The notes beneath the pieces were generated by a model. The model worked only from the letters and a program-made list of their open reading frames with translations, had not been told where the DNA came from and searched no databases. Below, piece by piece: positions 10,645-19,461 of a stretch of 64,000 nt of DNA. How positions within the stretch are numbered: position 1 is the first letter of the stretch; each line of letters starts with the position of its first letter. The position numbers and the translations under genes were made by a program. Origin of the DNA: JALNZF01 sp964447405 (lineage in GTDB: Bacteria; Nitrospirota; UBA9217); assembly GCA_964447405.1 (NCBI GenBank), contig CAYUSP010000003.1, positions 186,001-250,000 on the forward strand. Direction: 5' to 3'.

Positions 10645-12396
10645 CTACTTCCCCGGAAAAGTTATTCTGAACGTCGTCCCCCCGTTTCTCACAAGCTCCA
10701 CCGTCCCATGGATCTGCCCGGTCAGCACATTGACCAGCTGCAATCCCAGCGACGTGGTGTTGCGAAAATCGATGCTCTCCGGAAAGCCGATACCGTTATC
10801 CGCGACCGTCAGGACGTTGTTGCCCAGGCTATCCTTCCTGATCCCCAGCGTTATCGTTCCTGTCCTGCCTTCCGGGAAAGCGTGCTTCAAACTATTCGAC
10901 ACTAGTTCATTTATGATCAGACCGCAGGGGATGCCGGTATTCACATCAATTTCAAAGCTTTCCATGTCAACGGACAGGCGAACATCATGCCGTTTGAAGG
11001 TGCCGGCAATGCCCTGAACGAGGCTTTGCAGGTAGTCCTTAAAGTCGATTCGCGCCATGTCCTTTGACCGGTAGAGTTTCTCATGAATCAGCGACATCGA
11101 TTGAATCCGGTTCTGGCTTTCCTCGAACAGGGCGCGCACTGTTTTATCTGTGGAGGTCTTTGCCTGGAGGCTCAACAGGCTGTGGATCACCTGCATGTTG
11201 TTCTTCACCCGGTGGTGGATCTCCTTCAGCATGACCTCCTTTTCCTTGAGCGACCGCAGGATCAGATCTTCAGCCTGTTTCCGTTCGCTGATCTCGGTGT
11301 TCAGTTCCTCGTTGGCCCGGTACAGTTCCTCAGTCCGTTCCTCGACCCGTAGCTCCAGAGTGTCCCGGGCTTCCCGGACTTTCCCTACCATTGCGTTGAA
11401 CGCGGCCGCTAGCGCCGTCACCTCATCGGTACCTTTTACTTCAGTGGCAACCTCAAGGGACCCGCTTTCCGCAATACGCTTTGCCGCATCGCTCAGGATC
11501 AGCAGCCTGTTGGTGAGGACATGCGAGATCTTCTTTGAAACCCACAGAGTCAGGGCGATGAACAGCAGCACTACAGCGCCGTAGATTCCCACGAGCCATC
11601 CGACCTGTATTTTCCGGTAATCTTCTATCTCGAACTGAAACGCCAATGCATCCAGGGGCGGAGACAGGTGAAGCGGTTTCTTTAACTCGAAGAAACTGGC
11701 CTCGTCCCTTTTATTTTTTTGCAGCAACACCATGTCGTGGCTCAGCAGCGCTACGCTCCGGTCAACGGTGGCAGGCATGGTCTCGGCGAACAGATCCTCC
11801 AGTCTTACCTCCGCAATCAGGACCCCCTCGGGTTTGTTCGTCATGACCCAGATGACCGGCAAGGCAATCAGGAGATGGATCTCTTTGCCGTTCTTCATTA
11901 GTTCCGCAAAGCCCTTGCCTTCCTCGATCGTTTTGTGCAGCAACGCAGGGGAATTGAATACCTGCGGATTCCTGACATTTGACGCTAAAGGCTTGCCCAT
12001 AAAATCACAGAGCGTAAGCTCGACGTGGATGTCGTTTTCAAGCTTGAAACTTTTCATGAACGGAACAATATAAGCGTCACGGCCCACCGTGTCCACAAGC
12101 GCATTGCTGATGATGAGATTCCTGGAAATATTCAGCAGGGCTTCGTTGGTCGTGTTCATGGTGCGCTGGAGCCTGAAGGCAGCCTGGACAGCATCGGATT
12201 CGAGCGTCTGCCGTATGTTCTGCGTTACCAGATACCTCATGAATCCGAAGGACAGTGCACCGCCCAGCAGGAGTAAGAACAGCGTGAGGCTGACCATGGC
12301 AATATTGATGCGGTGGTAAATGCTGGCATTGATCCGCTCGTACCACACCTGCAGCATCATTCTGATGCCGGAAGAAGGTGTTTTCAATTCTGTCAT
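10645..12396 (-). CDS. membrane sensor histidine kinase (HAMP, HisKA_2, HATPase)
   Basis: A 583-residue kinase with a transmembrane helix near residues 30-52, an extracytoplasmic domain of about 210 residues, a second transmembrane helix near 270-290 and a HAMP/coiled-coil region. The HisKA_2-type helix follows, with LKEIHHRVKNNMQVIHSLLS, and then an HATPase with the N box NELVSNSLKHAFP and G1 box VADNGIGFPE. The tail GTTFRITFPGK is nearly identical to three other kinases in this window. The start codon overlaps the stop of the preceding binding-protein gene as ATGA, with GGAG upstream. The pairing argues that the binding protein presents its ligand to this kinase. No cognate response regulator is adjacent. 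Confidence 0.93.
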   Translation of the reverse strand: MTELKTPSSGIRMMLQVWYERINASIYHRINIAMVSLTLFLLLLGGALSFGFMRYLVTQNIRQTLESDAVQAAFRLQRTMNTTNEALLNISRNLIISNALVDTVGRDAYIVPFMKSFKLENDIHVELTLCDFMGKPLASNVRNPQVFNSPALLHKTIEEGKGFAELMKNGKEIHLLIALPVIWVMTNKPEGVLIAEVRLEDLFAETMPATVDRSVALLSHDMVLLQKNKRDEASFFELKKPLHLSPPLDALAFQFEIEDYRKIQVGWLVGIYGAVVLLFIALTLWVSKKISHVLTNRLLILSDAAKRIAESGSLEVATEVKGTDEVTALAAAFNAMVGKVREARDTLELRVEERTEELYRANEELNTEISERKQAEDLILRSLKEKEVMLKEIHHRVKNNMQVIHSLLSLQAKTSTDKTVRALFEESQNRIQSMSLIHEKLYRSKDMARIDFKDYLQSLVQGIAGTFKRHDVRLSVDMESFEIDVNTGIPCGLIINELVSNSLKHAFPEGRTGTITLGIRKDSLGNNVLTVADNGIGFPESIDFRNTTSLGLQLVNVLTGQIHGTVELVRNGGTTFRITFPGK

Positions 12397-13577
12397 TTAA
12401 TGCTCCTGATCCTTCCCGAGGAGTCATATCTCGCCATGGTCACGTTCTGGAGGCTTAACGCGTCATGGCTAGTTTTGGTGAACGGCTGCGCATAGCGCAT
12501 GATCAAGCCATCGTACTCGGAGAGCTCTTCCAGGGCGTCATGCACCGCAATCCTGTTGGTGGATCCCGCTTTGTTGACCGCCAGCGCAAGGATATGCATC
12601 AGGTCGTACGCATGGACAAAACCCATGGGCGACTTGATATCAACAGGGGCTTTGAATCCGAACAATCTCTGTGCGGCAGCAATCACGCTTTTGGCTCTCT
12701 CACCACCGCTTTCATGGAGGTTATAGGTCTGAGGGAAAACCAGGTCTACCTTTCCGAGCGCATCTCCGGCCATTTTGAATAAATCACCACCGACGATGCT
12801 GGCGTGGCCAATGATGGGAAGACGCTGTTTTGCCGGCAGCTGCGCCACTTCTTTTACCAGCAGGGCGCCCTCGGTCTCGATGGCGACCATAATGACCGCC
12901 TGTGCCCCGGACTTGAGGAGGACATCGTATTGTTCTGCGAGCGTTTTTTCGCCATAATTGTACCACTGGGTGGAGGTGATCTGTATTTGAGGATTTGCAG
13001 CGACGTATTTTTGCATGGCCTCCGCGTTGCTCCGTCCCCAGCTGTTGACCACGAGCATCAGTCCGACCTTATCGTAACCTTTATTACGAACATGGGACAT
13101 GATGGCATTGACGACCCAGGTGTCGGAGAGAGAAAGCCTGAACGCGTAATTGGGCGTGAAACCGTTGTCTATGACCTTGTTATTGGCGGACCAGGGGGTC
13201 ATCATCGGAAGCTTTAATTCGTGGATCAGCGGAAGGGATTCGATTATAGCGGAGCTGAACTTCCCGCCGAAAACAGCCACGAGGTCCGGGATGGCCGCAA
13301 GCTCACGATTGTTCTGGACCGCGCGCGCGGGTATGGAGCGGTTGTCCTTCTCGATCAGTTCTAGCTTGCGTCCGCCGAGCACGCCGCCAGACCGGTTGAT
13401 CTCGTCGATGGCAACCAACAGCCCCTGTTTGATCGCATCATCGGAGGTGCTCGTGGGATGAGTGCCCTCGGCGTTCAATCCGATATAGACTTTGCCGGCC
13501 CCGGCCCGGCCGGGAATAGGCGATAACAGCAATGTGGCAATCACAAGGATGCAGAGCGAAAGACTAATTCGTTTCAT
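12393..13577 (-). CDS. periplasmic substrate-binding protein, branched-chain amino acid (LivK) type
   Basis: A 394-residue type I periplasmic binding protein (Peripla_BP_6-like). It has a Sec signal peptide (KRISLSLCILVIATLLLSPI, cleavage near GRAGA) and typical strands VYIGLNAEGTHP, GVLGGRKLELIEKDN and LVAVFGGKFSSAIIE. There are no ABC permease or ATPase genes beside it. Instead its stop overlaps the start of a sensor kinase (ATGA), so it is probably a ligand sensor for that kinase rather than a transport component. The ligand cannot be told from sequence; amino acids or small carboxylates are usual for the family. Confidence 0.9.
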   Translation of the reverse strand: MKRISLSLCILVIATLLLSPIPGRAGAGKVYIGLNAEGTHPTSTSDDAIKQGLLVAIDEINRSGGVLGGRKLELIEKDNRSIPARAVQNNRELAAIPDLVAVFGGKFSSAIIESLPLIHELKLPMMTPWSANNKVIDNGFTPNYAFRLSLSDTWVVNAIMSHVRNKGYDKVGLMLVVNSWGRSNAEAMQKYVAANPQIQITSTQWYNYGEKTLAEQYDVLLKSGAQAVIMVAIETEGALLVKEVAQLPAKQRLPIIGHASIVGGDLFKMAGDALGKVDLVFPQTYNLHESGGERAKSVIAAAQRLFGFKAPVDIKSPMGFVHAYDLMHILALAVNKAGSTNRIAVHDALEELSEYDGLIMRYAQPFTKTSHDALSLQNVTMARYDSSGRIRSIK

Positions 13578-13594
13578 GATTGGCTCCTTTAAAC

Positions 13595-13725
13595 TACAAT
13601 TACGAATTATGAATTACGAATTAGTGATTAGCAACAATGTCCAATTCGTAATTGCTTTATATCGTTCGTAATTCTTAATTGCCTTTTATCATTCGTAATT
13701 CGTAATTTCTAATTCGTAATTGATT
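13595..13725. repeat. dispersed repeat family B, copy 3
   Basis: Array of AATTACGAATTA-type units followed by several inverted units (CAATTCGTAATTG, CGTTCGTAATTCTTAATTGC, CATTCGTAATTCGTAATT). It fills the whole gap up to the stop codon of the next kinase gene. Confidence 0.88.
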
Positions 13726-15351
13726 CTACTTCTCCGGAAACGTTATCCGAAACGTCGTCCCCTCTTCCTTTACAAGTTCCACCGTCCCGTGAATCTGATC
13801 GGTCAGTATATTGACCAGCTGCAAGCCAAGCGACGTGGTTTTGCGGAAATCCACGGCCTCAGGGAAGCCGATTCCATCGTCCGCGACACTCAGGACATTG
13901 TTTCCCTGGCTGTCTTTATGAATGCCGATCTTGATCGTGCCCTTTCTTCCCGCCGGGAAGGCGTACTTCAGGCAGTTCGAGACCAGTTCATTCACAATCA
14001 GGCCGCAAGGGATGCCGACACTTACGTCGAGTGCAACCATTTCCGTATCCACGGAAACAGCAACCTCATTGCGATGGTAGGTGTCCGCAATTCCTGCGAC
14101 AAGGCTTTGCAGATACTCATTGAAATTAATATGGGCCAGGTCCGGCGATTTATACAGTTTCTCGTGGATCAGCGCCATGGTGCTCACCCTGTTTCGGGCA
14201 TCTGCGAACACGGCGCGCATCGTTGCGTCGGCAATGCCATGCGCCTGGAGATTCAGCAAACTGGAAACAACCTGCATATTATTCTTTACCCGGTGATGGA
14301 TCTCCTTGAGCAGGACCTCCTTCTCTTTGAGAGAGCGGCTGATCTGGTCCTCAATCCGCTTGCGCTCAACAATGTCGTTGCTGAGTATCAGGTTGAGCTG
14401 CTCAAGCTCCCTGGTCCGTTCTTGAACGCGCTGTTCGAGTCCTTCGACGGTCTGTTGAAGACTGACCGACATCTGGTTGAAGGCTGTTGCCAGTTCATTC
14501 AGTTCCTGGCCTGAAGGCACCGGGATCTGCTCTCCCAGGGACTCCCGGTTTTTCGTGATCTGGAGGGCCTTGTCCCGCATCAGCAGCAGCGGAGAAAAGA
14601 GAAGCTTTTTGCCAAACCAGGACTGGACAGCAAACAGGATCACCAGCAGGCCCAGCATCAGCCATGACAATTTCAGTGCCAGTGCGTCCGCGTCGGCGTA
14701 TGCCTTGTTCAGCGGAATGCGGATCGAGATGGCGGACACAACTTCGCCCACGACGCGGTGAAAACTCCGCTCTGCTCCGTATTTTTTCACTAATCCTCCC
14801 GGAGCCCGGGCAGACTCGCTGTGGCATCGCATGCAGTCATTCTCCATGCTCTCGCCGCGCCGCAGCACATACAGGTAGGGCATGCCCCCGATTAACCTGA
14901 CGCCTGATTCCTTCTCCACCAGGGGATCGGCGTTCAACTGTTTGATGAACCGTTTTTCAAATTCATCCGCCTCATTCAAAGGGCTGCGGGCATTGATCGC
15001 GCACTCCTTATAGTAATATTCCCCCATTCCCATGGTTTTAAAGATGCGGTCAATCTCCCTGACCGCATAAGTAGATGACATCCAGGTGGGGTCAAAATGA
15101 TCAGGCTTGAGGAAAGGCCCGGTCAATTCAAACAAACGCGGCTTCATTTCCTTGTTGATATAGGCATGGGTGGCAAGGTTCCGATTGAGTATGACCATTG
15201 CCCGTGCTTCGGCATCAGCCAGTGCCTGCTGCCGCGCGTTGGAATACACCAGTGCCACGATGACCCCGGCAATTAGGATAAACGCGGCACCTGTAGCAAG
15301 AAAGAGGCGGATGCTGCTGTAGCTGAAAAGTGATTTTGAGAATGGCGCCAT
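13726..15351 (-). CDS. heme-sensor histidine kinase (DUF3365/Tll0287-like, HAMP, HisKA_2, HATPase)
   Basis: A 541-residue membrane kinase. A transmembrane helix (about 17-37) is followed by an extracytoplasmic DUF3365-type domain containing one c-type heme motif CMRCH (about residue 175), a second transmembrane helix near 220-240, HAMP with coiled coil, the HisKA_2 segment LLKEIHHRVKNNMQVVSSLL and an HATPase with NELVSNCLKYAFP. The heme suggests sensing of redox state or a gas such as NO or O2; this is inference from the family. The longest frame begins with TTG in the ribosome binding region; ATG 15351 with GAGG 7 nt upstream is used. The catalytic half is closely related to the neighbouring kinases. 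Confidence 0.93.
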   Translation of the reverse strand: MAPFSKSLFSYSSIRLFLATGAAFILIAGVIVALVYSNARQQALADAEARAMVILNRNLATHAYINKEMKPRLFELTGPFLKPDHFDPTWMSSTYAVREIDRIFKTMGMGEYYYKECAINARSPLNEADEFEKRFIKQLNADPLVEKESGVRLIGGMPYLYVLRRGESMENDCMRCHSESARAPGGLVKKYGAERSFHRVVGEVVSAISIRIPLNKAYADADALALKLSWLMLGLLVILFAVQSWFGKKLLFSPLLLMRDKALQITKNRESLGEQIPVPSGQELNELATAFNQMSVSLQQTVEGLEQRVQERTRELEQLNLILSNDIVERKRIEDQISRSLKEKEVLLKEIHHRVKNNMQVVSSLLNLQAHGIADATMRAVFADARNRVSTMALIHEKLYKSPDLAHINFNEYLQSLVAGIADTYHRNEVAVSVDTEMVALDVSVGIPCGLIVNELVSNCLKYAFPAGRKGTIKIGIHKDSQGNNVLSVADDGIGFPEAVDFRKTTSLGLQLVNILTDQIHGTVELVKEEGTTFRITFPEK

Positions 15352-15369
15352 GGTCAAACCTCAACTTAC

Positions 15370-15471
15370 ATGCAATGATGAATTAGGAATTACGAATTAG
15401 TAATAAATACCTACATCCAATTCGTAATTCGACATTCGTAATTCATAATTGCCTTTTATCATTCGTAATTC
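15370..15471. repeat. dispersed repeat family B, copy 4
   Basis: AATTAGGAATTACGAATTAG-like units followed by inverted units (CCAATTCGTAATTCGACATT, CATTCGTAATTCTTAATTGC). It ends at the stop codon of the downstream kinase gene. Confidence 0.88.
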
Positions 15472-18400
15472 TTAATTGCCACTACTTCCCGGGAACGTTA
15501 TCCTGAACGTCGTCCCCGCTTCCTTCAAAAGCTCCACTGTCCCATGGATCTGCCCGGTCAGCACATTGACCAGTCGCAGCCCGAGCGACGCGGTGTTGCT
15601 GAAATCGATGTGTTCCGGGAAGCCGACACCGTTGTCCGCCACGGTCAGGACATTGTTCCCCGAACCGTCCTTTCTGATCCCGACGGCGATCGCTCCCTTT
15701 CTCCCGTCGGGGAAGGCGTACTTCAAACTGTTAGATACCAGTTCATTCGCAATCAGGCCGCAGGGAATGCCGACATTCACGTCAAGAGCAAGAGGTTCCA
15801 TATCCACCGAAAATACAACGTCACGCCGCATATAGGTGTCCGCTATGCCGTCAACCAGGTTGGTCAGATATTCCTTGAATTCGATATGAGCCAGGTCCAT
15901 TGATCCATACAGCTTTTCATGGATCATTGCCATAGAGTGGACCCTGTTCCGGGCCTCGGCGAACATGGCGCGGACGCCTTCATCGGAGATCTCCCTCGCC
16001 TGAAGGTTCAGCAGGCTGGTGATCACCTGCATGTTGTTCTTGACACGATGGTGAATTTCCTTAAGCATCACCGTTTTTTCTTCGAGAGAACGCTGAAGCT
16101 GTTCTTCCGCTTGCTTACGATCAGAGATGTCTCGAGCAGTGGCGTAGGTGATCCCTTCCTCTTCTACGAAGTTTGCCCGCCACGACAACCACTTGTAGGA
16201 GCTGTCCTTGCATAAATAGCGGTTCTCGAAGTTTAGCGAATATCCTAATTTCTGCTGCCTTGCCATTTCGTCCAGTGTCGGCTGTTTGTCATCAGGATGA
16301 ATAAAATCCACGAAAGGCTTTGCCAGCAGTTCGTTTGCGGAGTATCCGAGCAAGTCGGTGCAAGCCGGATTTGTCCTCAGGAAGGCTCCGTTGGGATCGG
16401 CTATTACCATGATGTCGGTGGACGTCTGAAAAAATCTGACGTACTGTTCCCGCTCCCTTTCCACGCGTTTTCGATCGGTAATGTCGTATGCCGTTCCGCG
16501 TGTGCCAATGATCGATCCTTGTTCATTGGTAACGTTTTTTGCATTGAATATAAGATAGGCGACTGTCCCGTTCTTGCGGATATGGATTGATTCGTATCCC
16601 TTTACCATACCGCCGCCCATGAGACGCGCGAACTCCTTCAGGTCTTTCTCAGCATCCTCTGGTGTCTGAAAATCGGTAAACTTCTTCCCAAGCATTTCTT
16701 CCACCTTATAACCAAGGACTGCCTCCCATGCAGGGTTGAGATATGTATATCGTCCCTCGATGTCGCATTGCCAGATCATGTCCTGCGAAGTTTCCGCGAG
16801 GTCGTGATACAATGCCTCTGATCTCCTCAATGCATCCTCTGCCTTCCTGCGCTCGGTGATATCGCGGATGGCAGCGATGTGAACCGAGCGGCCGAATAAG
16901 GTGAAAAAGCGGCCGGTAATCTCCACGGGAAATACCTGCCCATGCTTGTCATGATGGAGGCGCTGCGGAATCTTCACAATCTCTCCTGGCGTGGCCGTTG
17001 TCCTTAGGGTGATCCGCTGCGTGTCTTCGGGCTCCGCCGAGAGGTCCGTGTTCTTTTTGGAAAGAAGCTCCGCCCGGTTGTATCCATACAATGCCGCTGC
17101 CGCGCTGTTAGCTTCGATAATGCGGCCAGTCTCGTTGTCCACCAGGACGATAGCGTCTGATTCCGCCTCAAACAGCTCGCGATAGAGCGCCTCGCTCTCC
17201 CGGAGCGCCTCGGCGGTCGCCTTGGACTTGCTGATATCGGTATGCGTCCCAAGCATGCGGATGGGGTTTCCTTCTGCGTCCCATTCCACAATCTTGCCCT
17301 GTGAGCGGATCCATTTCCAGACGCCGTCCTTTGTTTTCTGGCGGAACTCCACGACGTATTCAGGGTTCATGCCTTTGATATAGGACTGGTAGATCTCTGC
17401 AACAGGTTGCCGATCATCAGGATGGAGACGCTCGATCCACGCGGCGTTCGTCTCATGAAATTCGGTAGGGTCATAACCGAGCATCAGGGCATATCCGGCA
17501 TTGACCACCGCCTCGCCGGTCTTGAGGTTCAGGTCGTACAATCCCAGGTTCGTGGCCTTCATGGCAAGGTACATCCGCTCTTCGCTCTCACGCAGTGCTG
17601 TTTCCGCTTTCCTGCGTTCGGTGACGTCCTGCACTGTACCGACAAATTTCACTGCCTTGCCATCAGCATCCTTGAGCACTTCCCCGATCGAATGGATGAT
17701 GCGCCTCTCGCCGTTGTCCGGCCTGATGGCGGTATAGTCGATCTCAAATGCGGTTTTTCCCGAAAGCGCATCAGCAACTTGTTTGTTGATATATTCATGC
17801 TCAAACGGGTCTATCGCATCAAGAAAAGCCTGATAAGACGGTTTTACCTTTTCCGGGTCAAGGCCCTGAATACGATAGTTCTCTTCAGCCCAGTAGAGTT
17901 CGTTCGTGTTCAAATTCCACTCCCAGCTCCCGAGGTTGGCAGCGTGCTGGGCTCTTTTCAGCCGCGCCTCGCTTTCACGCAATGCTTCTTCCGCTTTCCT
18001 GTGTTCGGATATATCCGCATGCGTGCCGATCATCCTCAGGGGCTTTCCTTCGGAGTCGCGTGAAATGACCTGCCCTATGGACCGAAGCCACTTCCAGTCA
18101 CCGGCTTTTGTCTTCCGCCGATATTCCATGGAACACGCTTGGCCAGTCTGGAGGCACTCATTGAATTTTTTAAGAACAGCGCCCCGGTCTTCAGGATGGA
18201 TTCCGCTGATCCAGGTCTGCAGGTCAGAAGCGAACTCCGTGGGATCGTAGCCGATCATTTTCGGGTATTCGGGACTGACCTTGACCGCACCCGAGGGGAT
18301 ATCCAGATCGAACCAGCCTTGCTGTGACGAGGCAAGCGCCAGCCGAAGGCGTTCTTCATTCAGCTTGATCGTTTCTTCCGCCTTGTTTCGATCCTCGATC

Positions 18401-19356
18401 TCCTGGTGCAACCGCCGGGTCAAACCAACCACGGACAAATGACGCCAGGATGCGAGCGCAATGATAAGCAGGGACAGCACGATCATGATCCAAAGGGTCT
18501 GCTTTGACAAGGCAACATGCGACCGGGGCTTTCCGTACCATTTTACATAGATACTGTTGTATTCCGGAGAACCGATGAAGCCCTCGAGCGTATTGTTCAA
18601 CCGGGCTGCTAACTCTGTGCGCCCCTTCTTCATACCAAAGGCCCGCTTGACCTCGGCGATCGGTTTTCCAATGACCTCAACATGGTCATCGACCCCGGCT
18701 TCCCAGGCTAAACGCAAGAGGACGGGGGCCGGGCCGGCAAAGGCATCGATCTTTCCAGCGAGAAGTTCGAACAGCCCGGTTTGAAAGTTATTATAAGCAA
18801 TCACCTGTATGCCGGGCCTGGTGCGGAGCTGTTCGTACGCCACACTTCCCCGGAGCACGCCTACCACTTGGCCTGTATTCATTTCCCGCAGTCCCGATTG
18901 AGCGCGTGCGACCACAGAAAGCTGAAACGTGTCAAAGGGCTGGGTATAAGAATAGTACTGCTCCCGGTACGGGGATATAGACAAGCCGGGGACAATATCC
19001 GCGTCGCCTCGCTGGATCCTGTCGCGGATCTCTTCCCAATGGTCCCCGAAGATATAGGTCACTGAGAATCCGGCACGCTTCGCAATTTCGTTGGTGATAT
19101 CCACCGCGAATCCGGCCGCCTCACCGGTTTTCTTGTCCCGGTAGAACGAAGGCGGCCCGTCCGCGGGAATAATGGCAATAAGCGTATCCTGCCCTCCGGA
19201 TCGTTCCACTGGAGCAGCCCAGGCATTGCTATTGATCGCAAGCAGAAAACTCAATCCCAGAAAAATGACTAAGAGCATGGTGACCCGAGCCAGCATCACC
19301 GGCCTCAGCCTTTTCCGAAACCTGCTGATAGTTTCATTTATGTTCGTGGCATTCAT
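15472..19356 (-). CDS. large sensor histidine kinase: SBP_bac_3, six PAS domains, HisKA_2, HATPase
   Basis: A 1294-residue multi-sensor kinase. After a membrane anchor near 25-45 there is a fused periplasmic SBP_bac_3-type binding domain (about 60-280; LIAIIPADGPPSFYRDKKTG, GDADIVPGLSISPYR) and a transmembrane helix near 285-305. Six successive PAS domains of about 120 residues follow, each ending in a TERRKAE-like linker. The HisKA_2 helix (MLKEIHHRVKNNMQVITSLL) and HATPase (NELVSNSLKYAFP, VADNGVGFPE) come last. ATG 19356 has GAGG 9 nt upstream; a slightly longer TTG start is less likely. An amino-acid-like ligand would be read outside and several signals inside. The kinase half is almost interchangeable with its neighbours. 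Confidence 0.94.
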   Translation of the reverse strand: MNATNINETISRFRKRLRPVMLARVTMLLVIFLGLSFLLAINSNAWAAPVERSGGQDTLIAIIPADGPPSFYRDKKTGEAAGFAVDITNEIAKRAGFSVTYIFGDHWEEIRDRIQRGDADIVPGLSISPYREQYYSYTQPFDTFQLSVVARAQSGLREMNTGQVVGVLRGSVAYEQLRTRPGIQVIAYNNFQTGLFELLAGKIDAFAGPAPVLLRLAWEAGVDDHVEVIGKPIAEVKRAFGMKKGRTELAARLNNTLEGFIGSPEYNSIYVKWYGKPRSHVALSKQTLWIMIVLSLLIIALASWRHLSVVGLTRRLHQEIEDRNKAEETIKLNEERLRLALASSQQGWFDLDIPSGAVKVSPEYPKMIGYDPTEFASDLQTWISGIHPEDRGAVLKKFNECLQTGQACSMEYRRKTKAGDWKWLRSIGQVISRDSEGKPLRMIGTHADISEHRKAEEALRESEARLKRAQHAANLGSWEWNLNTNELYWAEENYRIQGLDPEKVKPSYQAFLDAIDPFEHEYINKQVADALSGKTAFEIDYTAIRPDNGERRIIHSIGEVLKDADGKAVKFVGTVQDVTERRKAETALRESEERMYLAMKATNLGLYDLNLKTGEAVVNAGYALMLGYDPTEFHETNAAWIERLHPDDRQPVAEIYQSYIKGMNPEYVVEFRQKTKDGVWKWIRSQGKIVEWDAEGNPIRMLGTHTDISKSKATAEALRESEALYRELFEAESDAIVLVDNETGRIIEANSAAAALYGYNRAELLSKKNTDLSAEPEDTQRITLRTTATPGEIVKIPQRLHHDKHGQVFPVEITGRFFTLFGRSVHIAAIRDITERRKAEDALRRSEALYHDLAETSQDMIWQCDIEGRYTYLNPAWEAVLGYKVEEMLGKKFTDFQTPEDAEKDLKEFARLMGGGMVKGYESIHIRKNGTVAYLIFNAKNVTNEQGSIIGTRGTAYDITDRKRVEREREQYVRFFQTSTDIMVIADPNGAFLRTNPACTDLLGYSANELLAKPFVDFIHPDDKQPTLDEMARQQKLGYSLNFENRYLCKDSSYKWLSWRANFVEEEGITYATARDISDRKQAEEQLQRSLEEKTVMLKEIHHRVKNNMQVITSLLNLQAREISDEGVRAMFAEARNRVHSMAMIHEKLYGSMDLAHIEFKEYLTNLVDGIADTYMRRDVVFSVDMEPLALDVNVGIPCGLIANELVSNSLKYAFPDGRKGAIAVGIRKDGSGNNVLTVADNGVGFPEHIDFSNTASLGLRLVNVLTGQIHGTVELLKEAGTTFRITFPGSSGN

Positions 19357-19378
19357 GCTCAATCACCTCGGTTGAATG

Positions 19379-19461
19379 GCAATTACGAATTAGAAATTAC
19401 GAATTATGAATTAACATCAACTACCAATTCGCAATTCGTCATTCGTCATTCCTAATTGGTG
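19379..19461. repeat. dispersed repeat family B, copy 5
   Basis: CAATTACGAATTAGAAATTA, then inverted units CCAATTCGCAATTCGTCATT and CGTCATTCCTAATTGG. It fills the gap between two kinase genes. Confidence 0.87.
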
